A DNA stretch of 64,000 bases from Triatoma infestans (Eukaryota; Arthropoda; Insecta; Hemiptera; Reduviidae): assembly GCA_011037195.1 (NCBI GenBank), contig JAAEAF010012228.1, positions 9,364 through 73,363 of the forward strand, given 5' to 3'. Within the stretch, counting starts at the first letter, position 1; each line of letters begins with the position of its first letter. The position numbers and the translations under genes are program-made. The notes beneath the pieces were generated by a model. The model did not search any database. It worked only from the letters and a program-made list of their open reading frames with translations, and had not been told where the DNA came from. Shown here in pieces: positions 21,030-32,600 of the stretch.

Positions 21030-21617
21030 TCAATGTTGAAAATGGATTTTGAGGTTCGGTCATACAAAAGAACTCTTTTTTAAATTTCTACCGACGTTTC
21101 GGCCCTTTATAAGCCCTTTATAAACCTTGACCCATCCAATGTCCGTAACACTTGGTGATGATGTGTCACAGGTTATACTAGATTAATTACTACTGGAATT
21201 CTAACTAAAAAAATTTTTGTAAGTACATTTCCTAAGTTATTTTCATACTTAACTCAATATGCCACACATATATTTATTTTTTTATTATTATTTGTGATTT
21301 AGATTATCTAATAGTTATGATTTAGTTTAATATTGATCTGATCTACAAAAATAATTTAAAATAAATTTAATTGTACTCTATATATATCATACTCTGTACT
21401 TAGTTTATTTATAAGTTTAGTATAAAAAATTTTTATTCTGAAATATTTAGTTTAAGTTCATATTTTCTGTTGGTTCTATTTTTTATTGATTTGTATTTCA
21501 ACCTTTGTACAGACCCTGAAGAAGGCAATAAATTTGCCGAAACGTCGGTAGAAATTTAAAAAAGAGTTCTTTTGTATGACCGAACCTCAAAATCCATTCT
21601 CAACAATGATTGGACTG
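21030..21617. mobile_element. Penelope-end-like inverted element with hammerhead-like core
   Basis: Inverted arms of about 100 bp (21030-21126 and 21512-21617) share CAAAAGAACTCTTTTTTAAA, TGAGGTTCGGTCATAC and the core CCGACGTTTCGG. The space between (about 385 bp) is AT-rich with no ORF. A third, diverged copy is at 36850-36990. Ends of this type (CCTGAAGAAGGC...GCCGAAACGTCGG) are common termini of Penelope-like retroelements; the autonomous RT/GIY-YIG protein is not present here. Confidence 0.6.
21513..21550 (+). ncRNA. Hammerhead-ribozyme-like core with all core bases intact
   Basis: ACC, CTGAAGA, A, GGCAA-TAAAT-TTGCC, GAAA, CGTC, GGT. Stem I ACC/GGU, stem II of five pairs, stem III the palindrome ACGU, cleavage expected after C21546. 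One unpaired A lies between A9 and stem II. Confidence 0.5.
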
Positions 21618-23100
21618 TTTGTTGTAGTTTGATACGCAAAAAATATTGAAGTCGTTTCTGAGAAAATCGTCAAAAAAAACCTTTAGAAAAAACTTTTACC
21701 AAATTCTCGAAGAACTCCAATATATATTACCAAACAAACCCAGTTCATGTCAAGTGCTAATCTCGATCTTTCTCTTCTCATCTCTAAGAGCACTACTTAG
21801 CCATCTCTCCTAGTGTATCATTTCAGAGTTTTTCAGGGTTGACCTCTTCTCTTCCCGCGGAGATGCTTTCCAACATCCTGTTAGACCACTAGCTCATTCA
21901 CTTAGCGTGGCCGACGAACTATCACTTTATTTGTTTCTCTTCATACATCCTCAACAAATTCTCATTTCTTCCTTCTCCACTTTCTTTACTCTATTCATCC
22001 AAGTCTTACGAATTGTCTTCCTTATATCTGAAGTCTTCTCAGTGTTCTGCTGAACAGGAAATATTGAAGAAAAATATCCGTTTTTCAATTAGAAAGCTGA
22101 TAAAAGTCAAATTGAAGCTTTAATCCAAAGTACTTAATATTTTATCAAATTATAATCCATCATATTAAGGTACTGCTGATCACAGAGAACATCCATATTT
22201 TTCCATCTATAAAAAATCACGTGATCAGAGTAGCATGCTGCAGTACAACTAGTTATTTTATAAAACTGTACGAGAGAACCCATGTTGCTTACCTTCATTG
22301 GATGTCACGCAATTACTTAAAAGGTAACTAGGTCGATTTCATCCCCCCCCCCCCACCCCACCACCACCACCGCAGACTGACTAAATGATTACATACTTCC
22401 ACCCTCACAACCACATAAACTTGATGCAATATAGATAATCTAAACAAAAAATACTGTTCCCCATAACTATTAACAGCCCCGATTCACACATAACTTCTAA
22501 TTAGTAAAACTAAGTACCGTATTAGATTTATATCTTAAATATGTTAAAACCTTGAAATTTCATTACGTTTAATATACAGACCGGCAAAATACTAAATTAT
22601 GTATTAATGTATTGCCCGATTCTGAATTAATTCCTAACTACTGTTTACGGTGTTTTTACATTTCTCGTATTTTACAAACCTATTGTCTGTCAAATATGTT
22701 GTCTGGACAATTGACGATGTATACAAATAATGTGACAAAAAACTAATTTATAAATACTACGAAAATGGGATTAGAATGTAGGATGTGTGTCAAACGGGAG
22801 GATTAGGGAAGCATAACACAAATTATACATATATAAAATAAAATATAAAAATAATAAAATAAATAAAAATATGTAATATAAAATATAAAATAATAAAATC
22901 TTTAATCGAAACATTATTAGTTAATGTTAGTTAATTTTATTAGAAACATCTAAATAGTATCTCGAGTTTCAACAGGCAAATTGACATACTATCTCTAATG
23001 AGGAATATTGGCGGAAGGGCAGAAGAATTGTACAATACTAATATAGCTTAAAAGGAAAAATATAATTCCAGAACTGCCCTAAAAAATCACAATACTTTCT
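21618..23100. other. Gene-free AT-rich DNA
   Basis: A C-run followed by CCACC repeats at 22342-22372. No coding signal. Confidence 0.45.
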
Positions 23101-23109
23101 CTCACTGCC

Positions 23110-23400
23110 TAAAAAACCATAGAGGCGAACTATATCAGGTCGATAGTTGTCAAGAATGTCTTAAAGAACCGGAATCCCTGGTGGTCCATAATAGCCTTCG
23201 GCTAGTTTGGATGCCGGGACACAAGAGCATTCAAGAAACGAAGAGGCCGACAGATTGGCAAAAAAGAGCTCCTCATGATCGCCCATTGATCGTGTGCCTT
23301 TCTGCGGCAACTCATACCAAACCGCCCGTGAGACCAATGAGAAATGGCTAATGAGAAATGGCTAATGCCTTCAAAGACTGGCACAATTTGTCTTCTTGGT
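23110..23400 (+). pseudogene. LINE RNase H remnant
   Basis: LVWMPGHKSIQ then, after a frameshift, NEEADRLAKKSSS: the His and Asp motifs at the end of LINE RNase H domains (about 23200-23270). A 16-base repeat (ATGAGAAATGGCTAAT) is tandem at 23336-23367. Short and broken; the clade cannot be fixed. Confidence 0.6.
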
Positions 23401-23619
23401 AAAACTAAAGCAAATCTAACTCTACCATTCTTCCATTCAACATGTTACCAACGAGCAACATAACTCTTCGTTTGGATACTCTATCGTCTATATACTCATT
23501 TCTCATATCTATATTCATTTCAGTAAATTGTAAAGTCTATACTGTGTTTATGTACAAGTAGTCCACTACACATACACAAATTGCTGAACAAAATGGTGAA
23601 AAACTGAAAAAAAAAAAAA

Positions 23620-23895
23620 AAATTAGTAAATTTCTAACACTTCTGTTAAACAGATTTTAACCAAAACTCGAAACTTTCATATCAATATCATGATAATCCG
23701 TAAAAAGAAAATATAGTTTTAGCATTCTGCGATATTCTTTTGGGGAAGGGAACAGTTTATCCACTTGCACGAAATATTCGGTAATATGATTTTTTGTGTT
23801 CGGAGGGGAATTACAAAACATTTCCGGTGAGAAGTTAAAATACCAAAATCTGACACGATTACAATAGTTCCTATTTTAGCAATAAAAGAAATTTA
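23620..23895 (+). repeat. Family B fragment, 3' part
   Basis: TCCGGTGAGAAGTTAAAATACC, AATCTGACACGATTACAATA and a decayed end hairpin. Confidence 0.5.
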
Positions 23896-24429
23896 AAATC
23901 GATAAACCGCCAGCTGACAGACGTAATTAAGAATGAAATAGAAGTTAGTTTATTGTCATAATTTACTTCTAATTATAGAACATTACATAGTATATAGTCA
24001 TTGTTATTACCACAAAATCTTAAGACCATTTATTATTAATTAAGTATTTCTATAAACAGTTTTGTTTGTATTTTAGTTTAATTTTTTTTCTGTCAATGCT
24101 CACAGAGAGAAAACAAAATAAAAATAAAAACAGTTTAATAAAAGCAATATAAAAGATATTAGGTAAGGAAAACCTCTTTAATGCGGTATTTGAAAAATGT
24201 GCAATCACTGTCCCCCCCAAAGTATCCAGTGTACTGTCCAGTTTACATTCTCTTTGCTTCACTGCCAGATAAGCGTAAAGCTATTTTCTCCTTTTTTTTT
24301 CTCCGCCATTGTGGCATCTCAAATTAAGCCCTAGAGCTTCATTCTATCTCCTCGTAGACTTGGTAGCACATTACACTGTGACCTGAGAAACCTTTTTCTC
24401 TTTGGCTTATTTCCTTTTGTTTTATTTTT

Positions 24430-24960
24430 TTTATTAACTCTTCTTAATGTTCCAAGATGAAATACTCTGATCGTATCAAATTTTTGAAACTGAAGTTTTT
24501 TTTTATCGGAAGTACATATTTTAAGATCTTTTTTTTAAAGAACAAAATGTGATAAGAGATAGTATAAAATATATTGAAAAATGAAAAATTGCAGGTAGCT
24601 TCCGTTATCACCTGATCTGAAAATCCGCTACTGGAAGTTCAACTTTATGGACCCTGAACACGAAAAAAACATTTTTAGCAATGTTCCTTATATGCTTGAG
24701 GATGTATGTGTAAACAAAGTATCTCAAAACGAAATATAGCTAGAAGATCAAACTTGATATTCGTCTAGGTATCACATCTGCATCTGGTACACGAAGGTTT
24801 TGGCACTGGCAAATATAAGTGTTTTTAAAAACGAAATCTTAGCTCATACCATTGCCATTCGTTGGAAATGAAGTATGAGTTTCCCCAGTTTATTGCAATT
24901 TTCTCCAAAACGGTTCCAAAAATTTTCCAGAATTTATTTAAAAATAATAATTTATGCTGA
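24430..24960 (-). repeat. Family B copy, decayed
   Basis: GATCGTATCAAATTTTTGAA, AAAGTATCTCAAAACGAAAT and TTTTCTCCAAAACGGTTCC in reverse orientation. Confidence 0.55.
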
Positions 24961-25377
24961 ACTTAAATAAGTTTATTGTACGTATAGGGGGGGCCTTATT
25001 TTGATTGTCCTAATAAAACGATATCTAGAAGTAGGTTTCTTCAGAAATAACATCACTAGTATGTAGGAATAACTAAGTATAAATTTTTGAAATTATAGCT
25101 CTTGGAATAAAGGATAGAATAAACTAAGAAAAACTTGACCTAGTCAATTTCACACGGTATTAAAAGTACATTTAAATAAGGAAGTTGAGATATTTCCTGA
25201 AGTGTTGAAGATTAACTTCTTGAATACCGGCTTAAGGCTTATAGTTCACAAAGTTTACAAAACTTCCGGTCTTAAAACGATAAGATTAAATGCAAAATCC
25301 TATGATTAATCACATAAAATGTCGTACATTAAACTTTGAAACATTCAACTGTACAGGATTGAAACAGTAAGTTAATA

Positions 25378-25413
<36 letters not shown>

Positions 25414-25432
25414 GAATAATAATAATAATAAA
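25378..25432 (+). repeat. TAA microsatellite
   Basis: (TAA)n with one TAAG interruption, directly before the 5' end of a family B copy. Confidence 0.9.
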
Positions 25433-25990
25433 ATCTTACGTGAAACACTCACACTACAATTCTACATTTGTCACAATTATAAACATTTTCTTAAATATTA
25501 ACTATTCTTTTTACCTGTCTAGTTTAGGCGGAAGTCCCTAATTTTACCAGAATGGAAGAAACCTAAAAGTTTGCAGCAGCCACAACAAAGTCTGCGATGG
25601 GGATTTCACTTATATAGAAATAAACGCAAAAATCTGAAAGAATTATTCAAATAAAGTGGAACGCGAGTTAAAAATATTTTGACTGAAACGTTCTATCGGG
25701 GATCTCATAATCATAACTATACGGAAAATCAAGTTTGGACTTAAAGGATCTTTCGATTTTTTGAAATACACTGTGTACATCTGCTAAAAAGATTTTATAT
25801 CAGAGGAAAGAAAATGTAGTGTCCGAAAGTACCACCGGAAGTAATTTTTTCGTTTTTTTTACTACTTTTTTTCCCGGAAACGCTTGATAATTTCCATTAA
25901 ACTTTTTATGCATACTGTACACGTTTAGATCTACTACCATTACTTTTATTGGAAACATTTTTCCTCAGATTTGGATGCTTCCGTCTTAAA
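25433..25990 (+). repeat. Family B copy
   Basis: Begins TCTTACGTGAAACACTCACAC after the microsatellite. The internal parts are much diverged. Confidence 0.5.
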
Positions 25991-26762
25991 ATTCTATTTT
26001 TAAAAAGTTGTAGTAACAAGAATCTGGTTTAGTGGAATTACTTAGGTTGCCAGTAAGTTTACGAAGAATCCAAACAAAAGACTAATTTCTGTAAGCTATC
26101 TTTATTCACTATCTCCGGTTTACAACTAAGAACGTCTTGCAGAAAACCATTGGATAAACATAAACTCGATTTTATATGTTAATAATGATCTCAATTTGTA
26201 TGAGATATTGCAATTTCATTAAGTACAAAGTTCGTGACAAAAAAAATACTTGTCAGGTATCGACCATTGATGTAACATCGAGGTGAGAGAGTTTAATATG
26301 CCAAGTAACTTTATATGAATAGATGTACGATCAACATTCAGAGTACCAGGAATATCATATGGGCTTTTATAATAATGAAAGAATGGTAACTCTGCTACTA
26401 TCGGGTAGTAACGATATTAAAAGCACACCCCCTATATCGGTTTAGTTGAAACTATGTTTTTTCCATTTTTTATAACAACTATATATATATATATATATGG
26501 TTAGATCGAAGCAGTCAGTATAAACGGATGTCGTTATTTATTGGATTATCAGTTTGTCAACTGTGTCAAATATTGGAAGATCAGTAGCTGAACCTTTGTG
26601 GAAAAATAAAACCTCCTGTTTACTATATACTGAAAACAAACTTATTCTATCGTTCTACAAAGTTTATTTAAATTAACTGTGATCGTTTTAATCGTCTTAA
26701 GTCATATACAATAACTGACCTTTTTAATTATGATTTAAGTTATTTGCTATATAAAAAAAAAA
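25991..26762. other. Gene-free AT-rich DNA
   Basis: A (TA)n run at 26480-26498; nothing else recognised. Confidence 0.45.
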
Positions 26763-27611
26763 TCTGGTGTGCCACTCTCACACAACTTTCTCTTACTCCA
26801 GTTCTCAAAATTATAATTGACAAATTTTATAGTTTGTGTGCCAAATTTAATGAAATTCGTTGAAAAACTGTCAAGTAAAAGCGCACTTCCAGTTACTAAC
26901 TTTCTTGAAACTAGGAATTTCGGGCCATCTATTTATTTCTAACTAATTTTGTTTGGATGATAGAATTGTATAATCAACTATGATACCACTTTAGAGGAAC
27001 TGTAACCCCACCCTCCCCTAAAAGTGCTCTTAAATGAATTTTCTCAGAGAAATGTTTCAAACAAAAGTTGTAGATCATTGTATGTGTAGTTTATATATGA
27101 AGTTTAAAAAAAATCGTCGGAGTCATTTTAGAGAAAATCGCAAAAAAGAGAAAAAAATCATTTAGTAAAGTGGTAATGTAAACGCACTTCCGGTTATCCG
27201 ATATTTTTCAAACTCGGAATTTCAACAACATATTTAATTCTAATTAACATTATTTAGATGGCAGAATTGTCTAATAAACTGAAATAGCACTTTAGATGGA
27301 AACCTAACCCCACCCCTCCTCCAAAAGTGCCCTTCAATGTATTTTCCCGGAGAAATGTTTCTAATAAAAGTTGTAGCTCTTTGTATGTGTGGTTGATGTT
27401 TAATGTTTAAAGAAAATCGTCGGAGCCATTTTTGAGAAAATCGCAAAAAAGTAAAAAATCCAACTAGTAAAGTGGTAAAGTGGTTGAGGAATTTTTACAG
27501 ATAACGCACAATCAGATCCCATGGTGACCTCTAAACGGAATATCAAATTTCAACTTTCTACGATGTTTCGTTTTTGAGCTAGGCTGTTCACATACATACA
27601 TACACACACAC

Positions 27612-27647
<36 letters not shown>

Positions 27648-27770
27648 CATTTGCTAAAAACCACTTTTTTGGACTCAGGGGGTCCTCAAAACGGATAATT
27701 CCGGTGAAAACTCGATATCGAAAATTTGACACGATTACAATACTTCCTCTTACTAGGAGTAAGAGAAAGT
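26763..27770 (+). mobile_element. Full-length family B element with two internal units
   Basis: About 1008 bp. 5' end TCTGGTGTG, subterminal ACTTTCTCTTACTCC, two tandem units about 302 bp apart (CCCCACCC at 27006 and 27308; AAATCGTCGGAG...GAGAAAATCGCAAAAA in each), a (CA)n tract at 27590-27643, AGACCATTTGCTAAAAACCA, and an end hairpin CTCTTACT-AGG-AGTAAGAG (27747-27765). No conserved protein. Confidence 0.8.
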
Positions 27771-27955
27771 AAAAAAATCCGGTGATGGATTTTGCCCGAA
27801 ACTTTCGTGTCAGATGCAAGATCTAGATGCAGTATCTAGACGGAATTGACCTCGAAACCAGTATTTCCGGTGAAAACTCAATTTCGAAAATTTAGCACCA
27901 TATAATAATACTTCCCCTTATACACGCTTAATACTAATTGGATTAAGAGAAACTA
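27771..27955 (+). repeat. Truncated family B tail, in tandem with the preceding copy
   Basis: TTTGCCCGAAACTTTCGTGTC, TATTTCCGGTGAAAACTCAA and GGATTAAGAGAAACTA repeat the last third of the element. Confidence 0.65.
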
Positions 27956-28039
27956 AACCCCTTCTTTTTAAATTTCTCAATAGAGTTGAGCGATCAACCA
28001 AATTATCGCTCGCATAAATAATTTCAAATTAATATATTT

Positions 28040-28140
28040 ATCTATAAGGCGTTCTGGTTGGCGAGGGGTTAAAGGCTCGGACCGCCAAGCTGAGATGTAT
28101 TGCGGGTACAACTGGGCTCATGACCTTGGATGATTTTGAT
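28040..28140 (+). repeat. Possible degraded tRNA-like SINE head
   Basis: TGGTTGGCGAGGGGTTAAAGGCTCGGACCGCC resembles a decayed box A and anticodon arm. No good box B. Confidence 0.2.
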
Positions 28141-28243
28141 ATAATTATGAATTTATGAGAAAAGTATAATATTTTTACTTTATTCTCATTTTGTTATCTA
28201 CCACCTAATTACTAATTGAACGTTTGATAAATTTGCTTTTTTA

Positions 28244-29110
28244 CACTTTCTCTTACTCATTGTAAAAGGAAATATTGGGATCGTGTGTATATTTTCGAAA
28301 TTGAGTGTCACCAGAAATTTCCTCTGATTTACCACTTCAGTACAATTTATGGTTTTTACTACCTATATAAAATTAATATACATTAGAAGTATTGCTAGAA
28401 TTCCAAATTTGAACTCGGGTAACCGGAAGTTCCATATTAAAGAATAGATTTTGAGATTTGGGGGTGGGGGAAATTTTCTCGAAAACTACTTGGAAACCTT
28501 TAAACTTGGAATACAACTGTACAGACTTATCCCTGTATAAACCTATCAATTTTATTTGTAACGTTCTCCTGAAAGAATTATTTTTTTAGATACCTAAGAT
28601 TGAATTCTGTGACCATATTGGATTTGTTAAAATCGAGTTTCGCTGAAAATAATATTACATATTATGAGGTCATCTAACCATGAGAAATATTTTTTTTTAT
28701 GAACGGTTTTCGTTTATGTAATGAATAGCAAAATTCGAAAACGACCAATCGCGACATCATAAATTATCAACATCAAACATCAAATCTGATAGTCGGTTTA
28801 GGAAGGGGGGGGGGGAATTCGCAAGCTTTCGATCAAAATCCGTCACCTAGAAGTGCGACTTGTTTTTAATGGGTGTTTATAAGTTATTCCTATTTTCTGA
28901 ACGATTTTCTTAAAACTTCGTTCTTTTTTTGATGTCCTTTATGTAATTATTTTTTTTGAATCATTAACTCGATAACTTGCTATGATCCTTTTAAGCTGTG
29001 ATTTTACCCAGACTACCTATCAACTATTATTTTTTTTAAACCATAAGCTTATTAATTAGAATTTTAAGAAATGCAGCAATAGAGAGCAGTGTAAGTGTTC
29101 TTACACCAGA
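28244..29110 (-). repeat. Family B copy, diverged
   Basis: ACTTTCTCTTACTC at the left, GGGATCGTGTGTATATTTTCG, and AGTGTTCTTACACCAGATT with a T run at the right, all in reverse order. Confidence 0.6.
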
Positions 29111-30884
29111 TTTTTTTTTTTTATTGTCTGAAGAGGATATAATGGAAAAGATAATATAATGCGTCTTACAGAAACTAGGAGTTGTCTATATGCAAATACA
29201 GAGAGTTAGAGATTAGAGCTTCATCTATTGCAGCGAGGTCAATAGTGCAAGCACTCAGACTAGCTAGATGTATCAAGTTGGATAAATGGACTTGTAGAAT
29301 ATCTAATTAGCATCTCTTCATTCAGATTATATGATAATCAAAACTATAATCTACGATCGCTTAGTAATTTATAATTGTAATTAGATATTAAAATGAATTT
29401 GGCTTTAAAATTCATCCAACTCTAAACATATGTTCCTAGTATATTACTTCCTCTAATAAGTAAAGAGATTCACAAACTTATATGGACTATCGTCTCATTT
29501 TTCTAATACAAATTTACTCAGCGCCTTCCTGAAAAACATACCTTCTTCCAGTGAACAAACAGAAATATACAGTGTAAAATTTGCGTTATTTTATGTAATC
29601 TATATTTCATAAAAGATGTTGTTGCAAAGAAGTTATTAATTATAAAATTAATTTTTCGAAAGCGACCATAGTAAGCATTCCCTTTACAGATACAAAAAAT
29701 TACGATTTCAAGAATAATATTAAAATAAAGATCACGAATAACATTAAATAGAAGGATGAAGGATGGAAGGTGCGCTGCTTTCAACTAGTTAATATTCAGC
29801 TCTATACCTTAGTCAGCCGCATTCTTAAATCACCGCGATTAATTTGGTTATTTGCAGTCAGTTTCTTTTCTAAAGATCTCCTCTTTGTTCATTCTTTCAC
29901 TGCCTCCCCATCACCCAAATTTCACCTGAGGTTACTATCGCCCCCCTGAATCGTTGTAGCGACTACCAGGACACAATATCGCCCATTTTGGGCATCACTG
30001 CTCCCAACTGTAAGAGAAAGTATTGCAAATAGTAGTTAAAAATTTTCAAAATTAGAAATTTACCGGAATTCCATGTTGTAAAGAACCCTGAATACACAAA
30101 AATATGTTTTTAACGAATACTCTGTGTGTGTGAACAAAATATCTAAACAATAGAAAACTATCAGTATAGATTTATCCTGCAAAATAGAAATAGATAATTT
30201 TTTTTTGATAATGAAAGCAGAAATATTCGTTATTTAAATAGTGTGATTTTCAATTTTATCAATTGTTTGTTTCTATGTACGTAACATATAACTGTAAAGA
30301 CAACGCGATCTTCAATAATTCCAGTGATAATATTCTCACATCAACTGTTATATCTTCAGTAATTACAATGTTTGTTCCCTGTGGATGTATTATTAAAATT
30401 CTGGGAGCTTTCTTTTTTCTTTTTTTTTTTTTATTAAGAAGTTGATGAACAACATTGTCAAGATTTTTTTTTTTAACACTGCTAACGGAATTTATATTAT
30501 ATCTTAAGTGCAACAGGGGGAATCTAGGCGGCTGTGAAAATTCCCAGCTGTAACATATTACTACTAACAATGGAACAATCAGTTGGTGGTTGTATTTTTT
30601 TTTAGAATTGTTAAAAATATATCTTTTAAACTGTCTGCATGTATATAAATAAACGTTTATTGTATCACAGCTAATTATAAAAGATTTTTCTTTTAAACTA
30701 TTTATCTAAAAGAATAGTTATAATTATTCGTAACTCTATTACGAGATAGAATACACTTTAAATTTTAGGTTAGTGGTAAACAGCGTGAGAAATAATGAAT
30801 TACGCTTCCTAGAGAATTATGGCAATCTATTCTTGAATGGTAACTCCTAGTTTATAGAAATCTTTAATTTTTTCATAATTAGCG
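29111..30884. other. Gene-free DNA with family B scraps
   Basis: 30008-30075 (TGTAAGAGAAAGTATTGC...TTACCGGAATTCC) is a family B end in minus orientation. Otherwise nothing. Confidence 0.45.
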
Positions 30885-32165
30885 AAAAAATCTAGTATAT
30901 AACACTTACACAAATTTCTCTTACTCCAGTAATATATTTATGAAATTAACACTTATTCTTTAAACTTGGAATCAGTTGCCCTAACAAAGATTTAGAGGAG
31001 GTAGGGTAGAGTAGAGGTAGAGGTATTATCTGGCCCAGTTGTCAGATATAGATACTGTAACGTTTTTCCCTCTAAACTAGCTACTGCAACTAGTTTTAAA
31101 GTGGGTTCGTTTAGATAAAATACTCTAAACTTCAATAAGAAAAACACCAATTTATTGTTTTACACAATAAATTATAAATACAACACTTAATAATAATTAA
31201 ATTCACAGTTTAAAGCACAAAAGTTCACTTTGTTCACTTTTTATACACTTTTCACAAACATACCGGTGGGTCTAGAAGGCTAGAGATTGTTCTAGAAAGG
31301 GCTAGAGCGCGCCACCAGCGCTTCCTAGCGGCCACTAGGAGAACTTGAGGTATCTGCTTTCTCACCTAGATGGCACCAGTGGCTGCGTTACAATATTGTA
31401 TGTGTTTATACTGTATTCCAAAATATAGCGACCAAAATGTTGATTTACAAATTCATCACTGGAAATGTAACGTCATAGATTCCACAGAAAACTCTTCAAA
31501 AACAATTTTTTTTTTTTGGAAAAAATGTTTCAAATAAATGTAATACGTTTTTATATGTGCAATAAACATTCCAGGTTTCGAAAAGAGTCGTAGTAGCCGT
31601 TTCAAGAAAATTCCCCAAAAAAAAAAAAAAAAAAAAATCTCATTCTGATTCTAAATAAAGATGCACTTCTGACCGATTTCTTAAAAATTTGGAATTCTAT
31701 CAATTCTTCCTTGTATATGTGATAAAACCATATATTATACTGATGTTGTACTTTAGAGAAAAGTTAGTATAATGCTACTCTTCTTCCAGAACCCCCAAAA
31801 CTTAATTTTCCCAGGAAAATGTTACAAATAAAATTGATATATATATTTATGTAAAGAAAATCGTTGAAGCAGTTTTTGAGAAAATCGCGAAAAAATGAGG
31901 AAAAACATTCAGTAATGCCCCCACTTCCGGTAGATGGATTTTTGTCCGAAACCTTCGTGTCTGATGCGGTAATAATAACAAAACAGAATGCCAAGTTTGA
32001 AAATCCTACGTTTTTTAAGTTTTTGAAATATTTCGTTCATACGGAGACACACAGACCATTTGCTAAAAACATTTTCTTCGCACTCCGGAAATCTCAAAAC
32101 ATGTATTTCCGGTATAAACGCAATTTGCAAAATTTGACAAGATCGTAATACTTCTTCTTATCGAG
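30885..32165 (+). mobile_element. Family B copy split by a solo LTR
   Basis: 5' end AAATCTAGTATATAACACTTACAC with TTTCTCTTACTCC at 30918. The internal unit resumes after the LTR (GAAAATCGTTGAAGC, GAGAAAATCGCGAAAAA at 31857-31894) and the tail AGACCATTTGCTAAAAAC and TATTTCCGGTATAAACGC runs to about 32165. Confidence 0.6.
31056..31392 (-). mobile_element. Solo LTR of a Gypsy-type retrotransposon
   Basis: Bounded by TGTAACG and CGTTACA. On the minus strand it has TATAAAAA (31237-31244), AATAAA (31151-31156) and a GC-rich U3 full of CTAG motifs (31262-31380), in LTR order. 337 bp, no internal region. Flanks GATAC and ATATT do not match well, so the duplication has decayed. Confidence 0.65.
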
Positions 32166-32289
32166 AATATGAAAACATGAAATAATATTGCTAAAACCCC
32201 TGATTTTAGCATAATTTTTAACTTTTAGCTAATCTCTTTTCCATGAATTATTGTAAATTGATTTTTTTTTTTAAATTGAATATATTTTA

Positions 32290-32365
32290 ATGCAAGTGAA
32301 TAAATATTACATTTAATATATATATATATATATTAAATATTACATTTTATATATATATATAAAAG
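32290..32365. repeat. TA microsatellite
   Basis: Two (TA)n runs around TTAAATATTACATTT, ending at the start of a family B copy. Confidence 0.85.
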
Positions 32366-32600
32366 TCTTGTGTGAAACACTCACACTACTTTCTCAATAT
32401 CATATTTATTATAATTTACTAACTTTCTTCGAACTCATAATTGTTACTAAATGTTCAGATTTATCAGACATCTTTATGGAGAAAATTGTAGAAACCTGAA
32501 AACAAAAAAAAACAAGTCATACTTCCGGTGTATCGATTTTCTTTAAATTCGGAATTGTAATTAATATAAACCGTTGATAAGAGTCGTATAATAAATTAAC
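32366..32600 (+). repeat. Family B 5' part
   Basis: TCTTGTGTGAAACACTCACACTACTTTCTC and CACTTCCGGTGTATCGATTTTC-like blocks, then decay. Confidence 0.55.
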
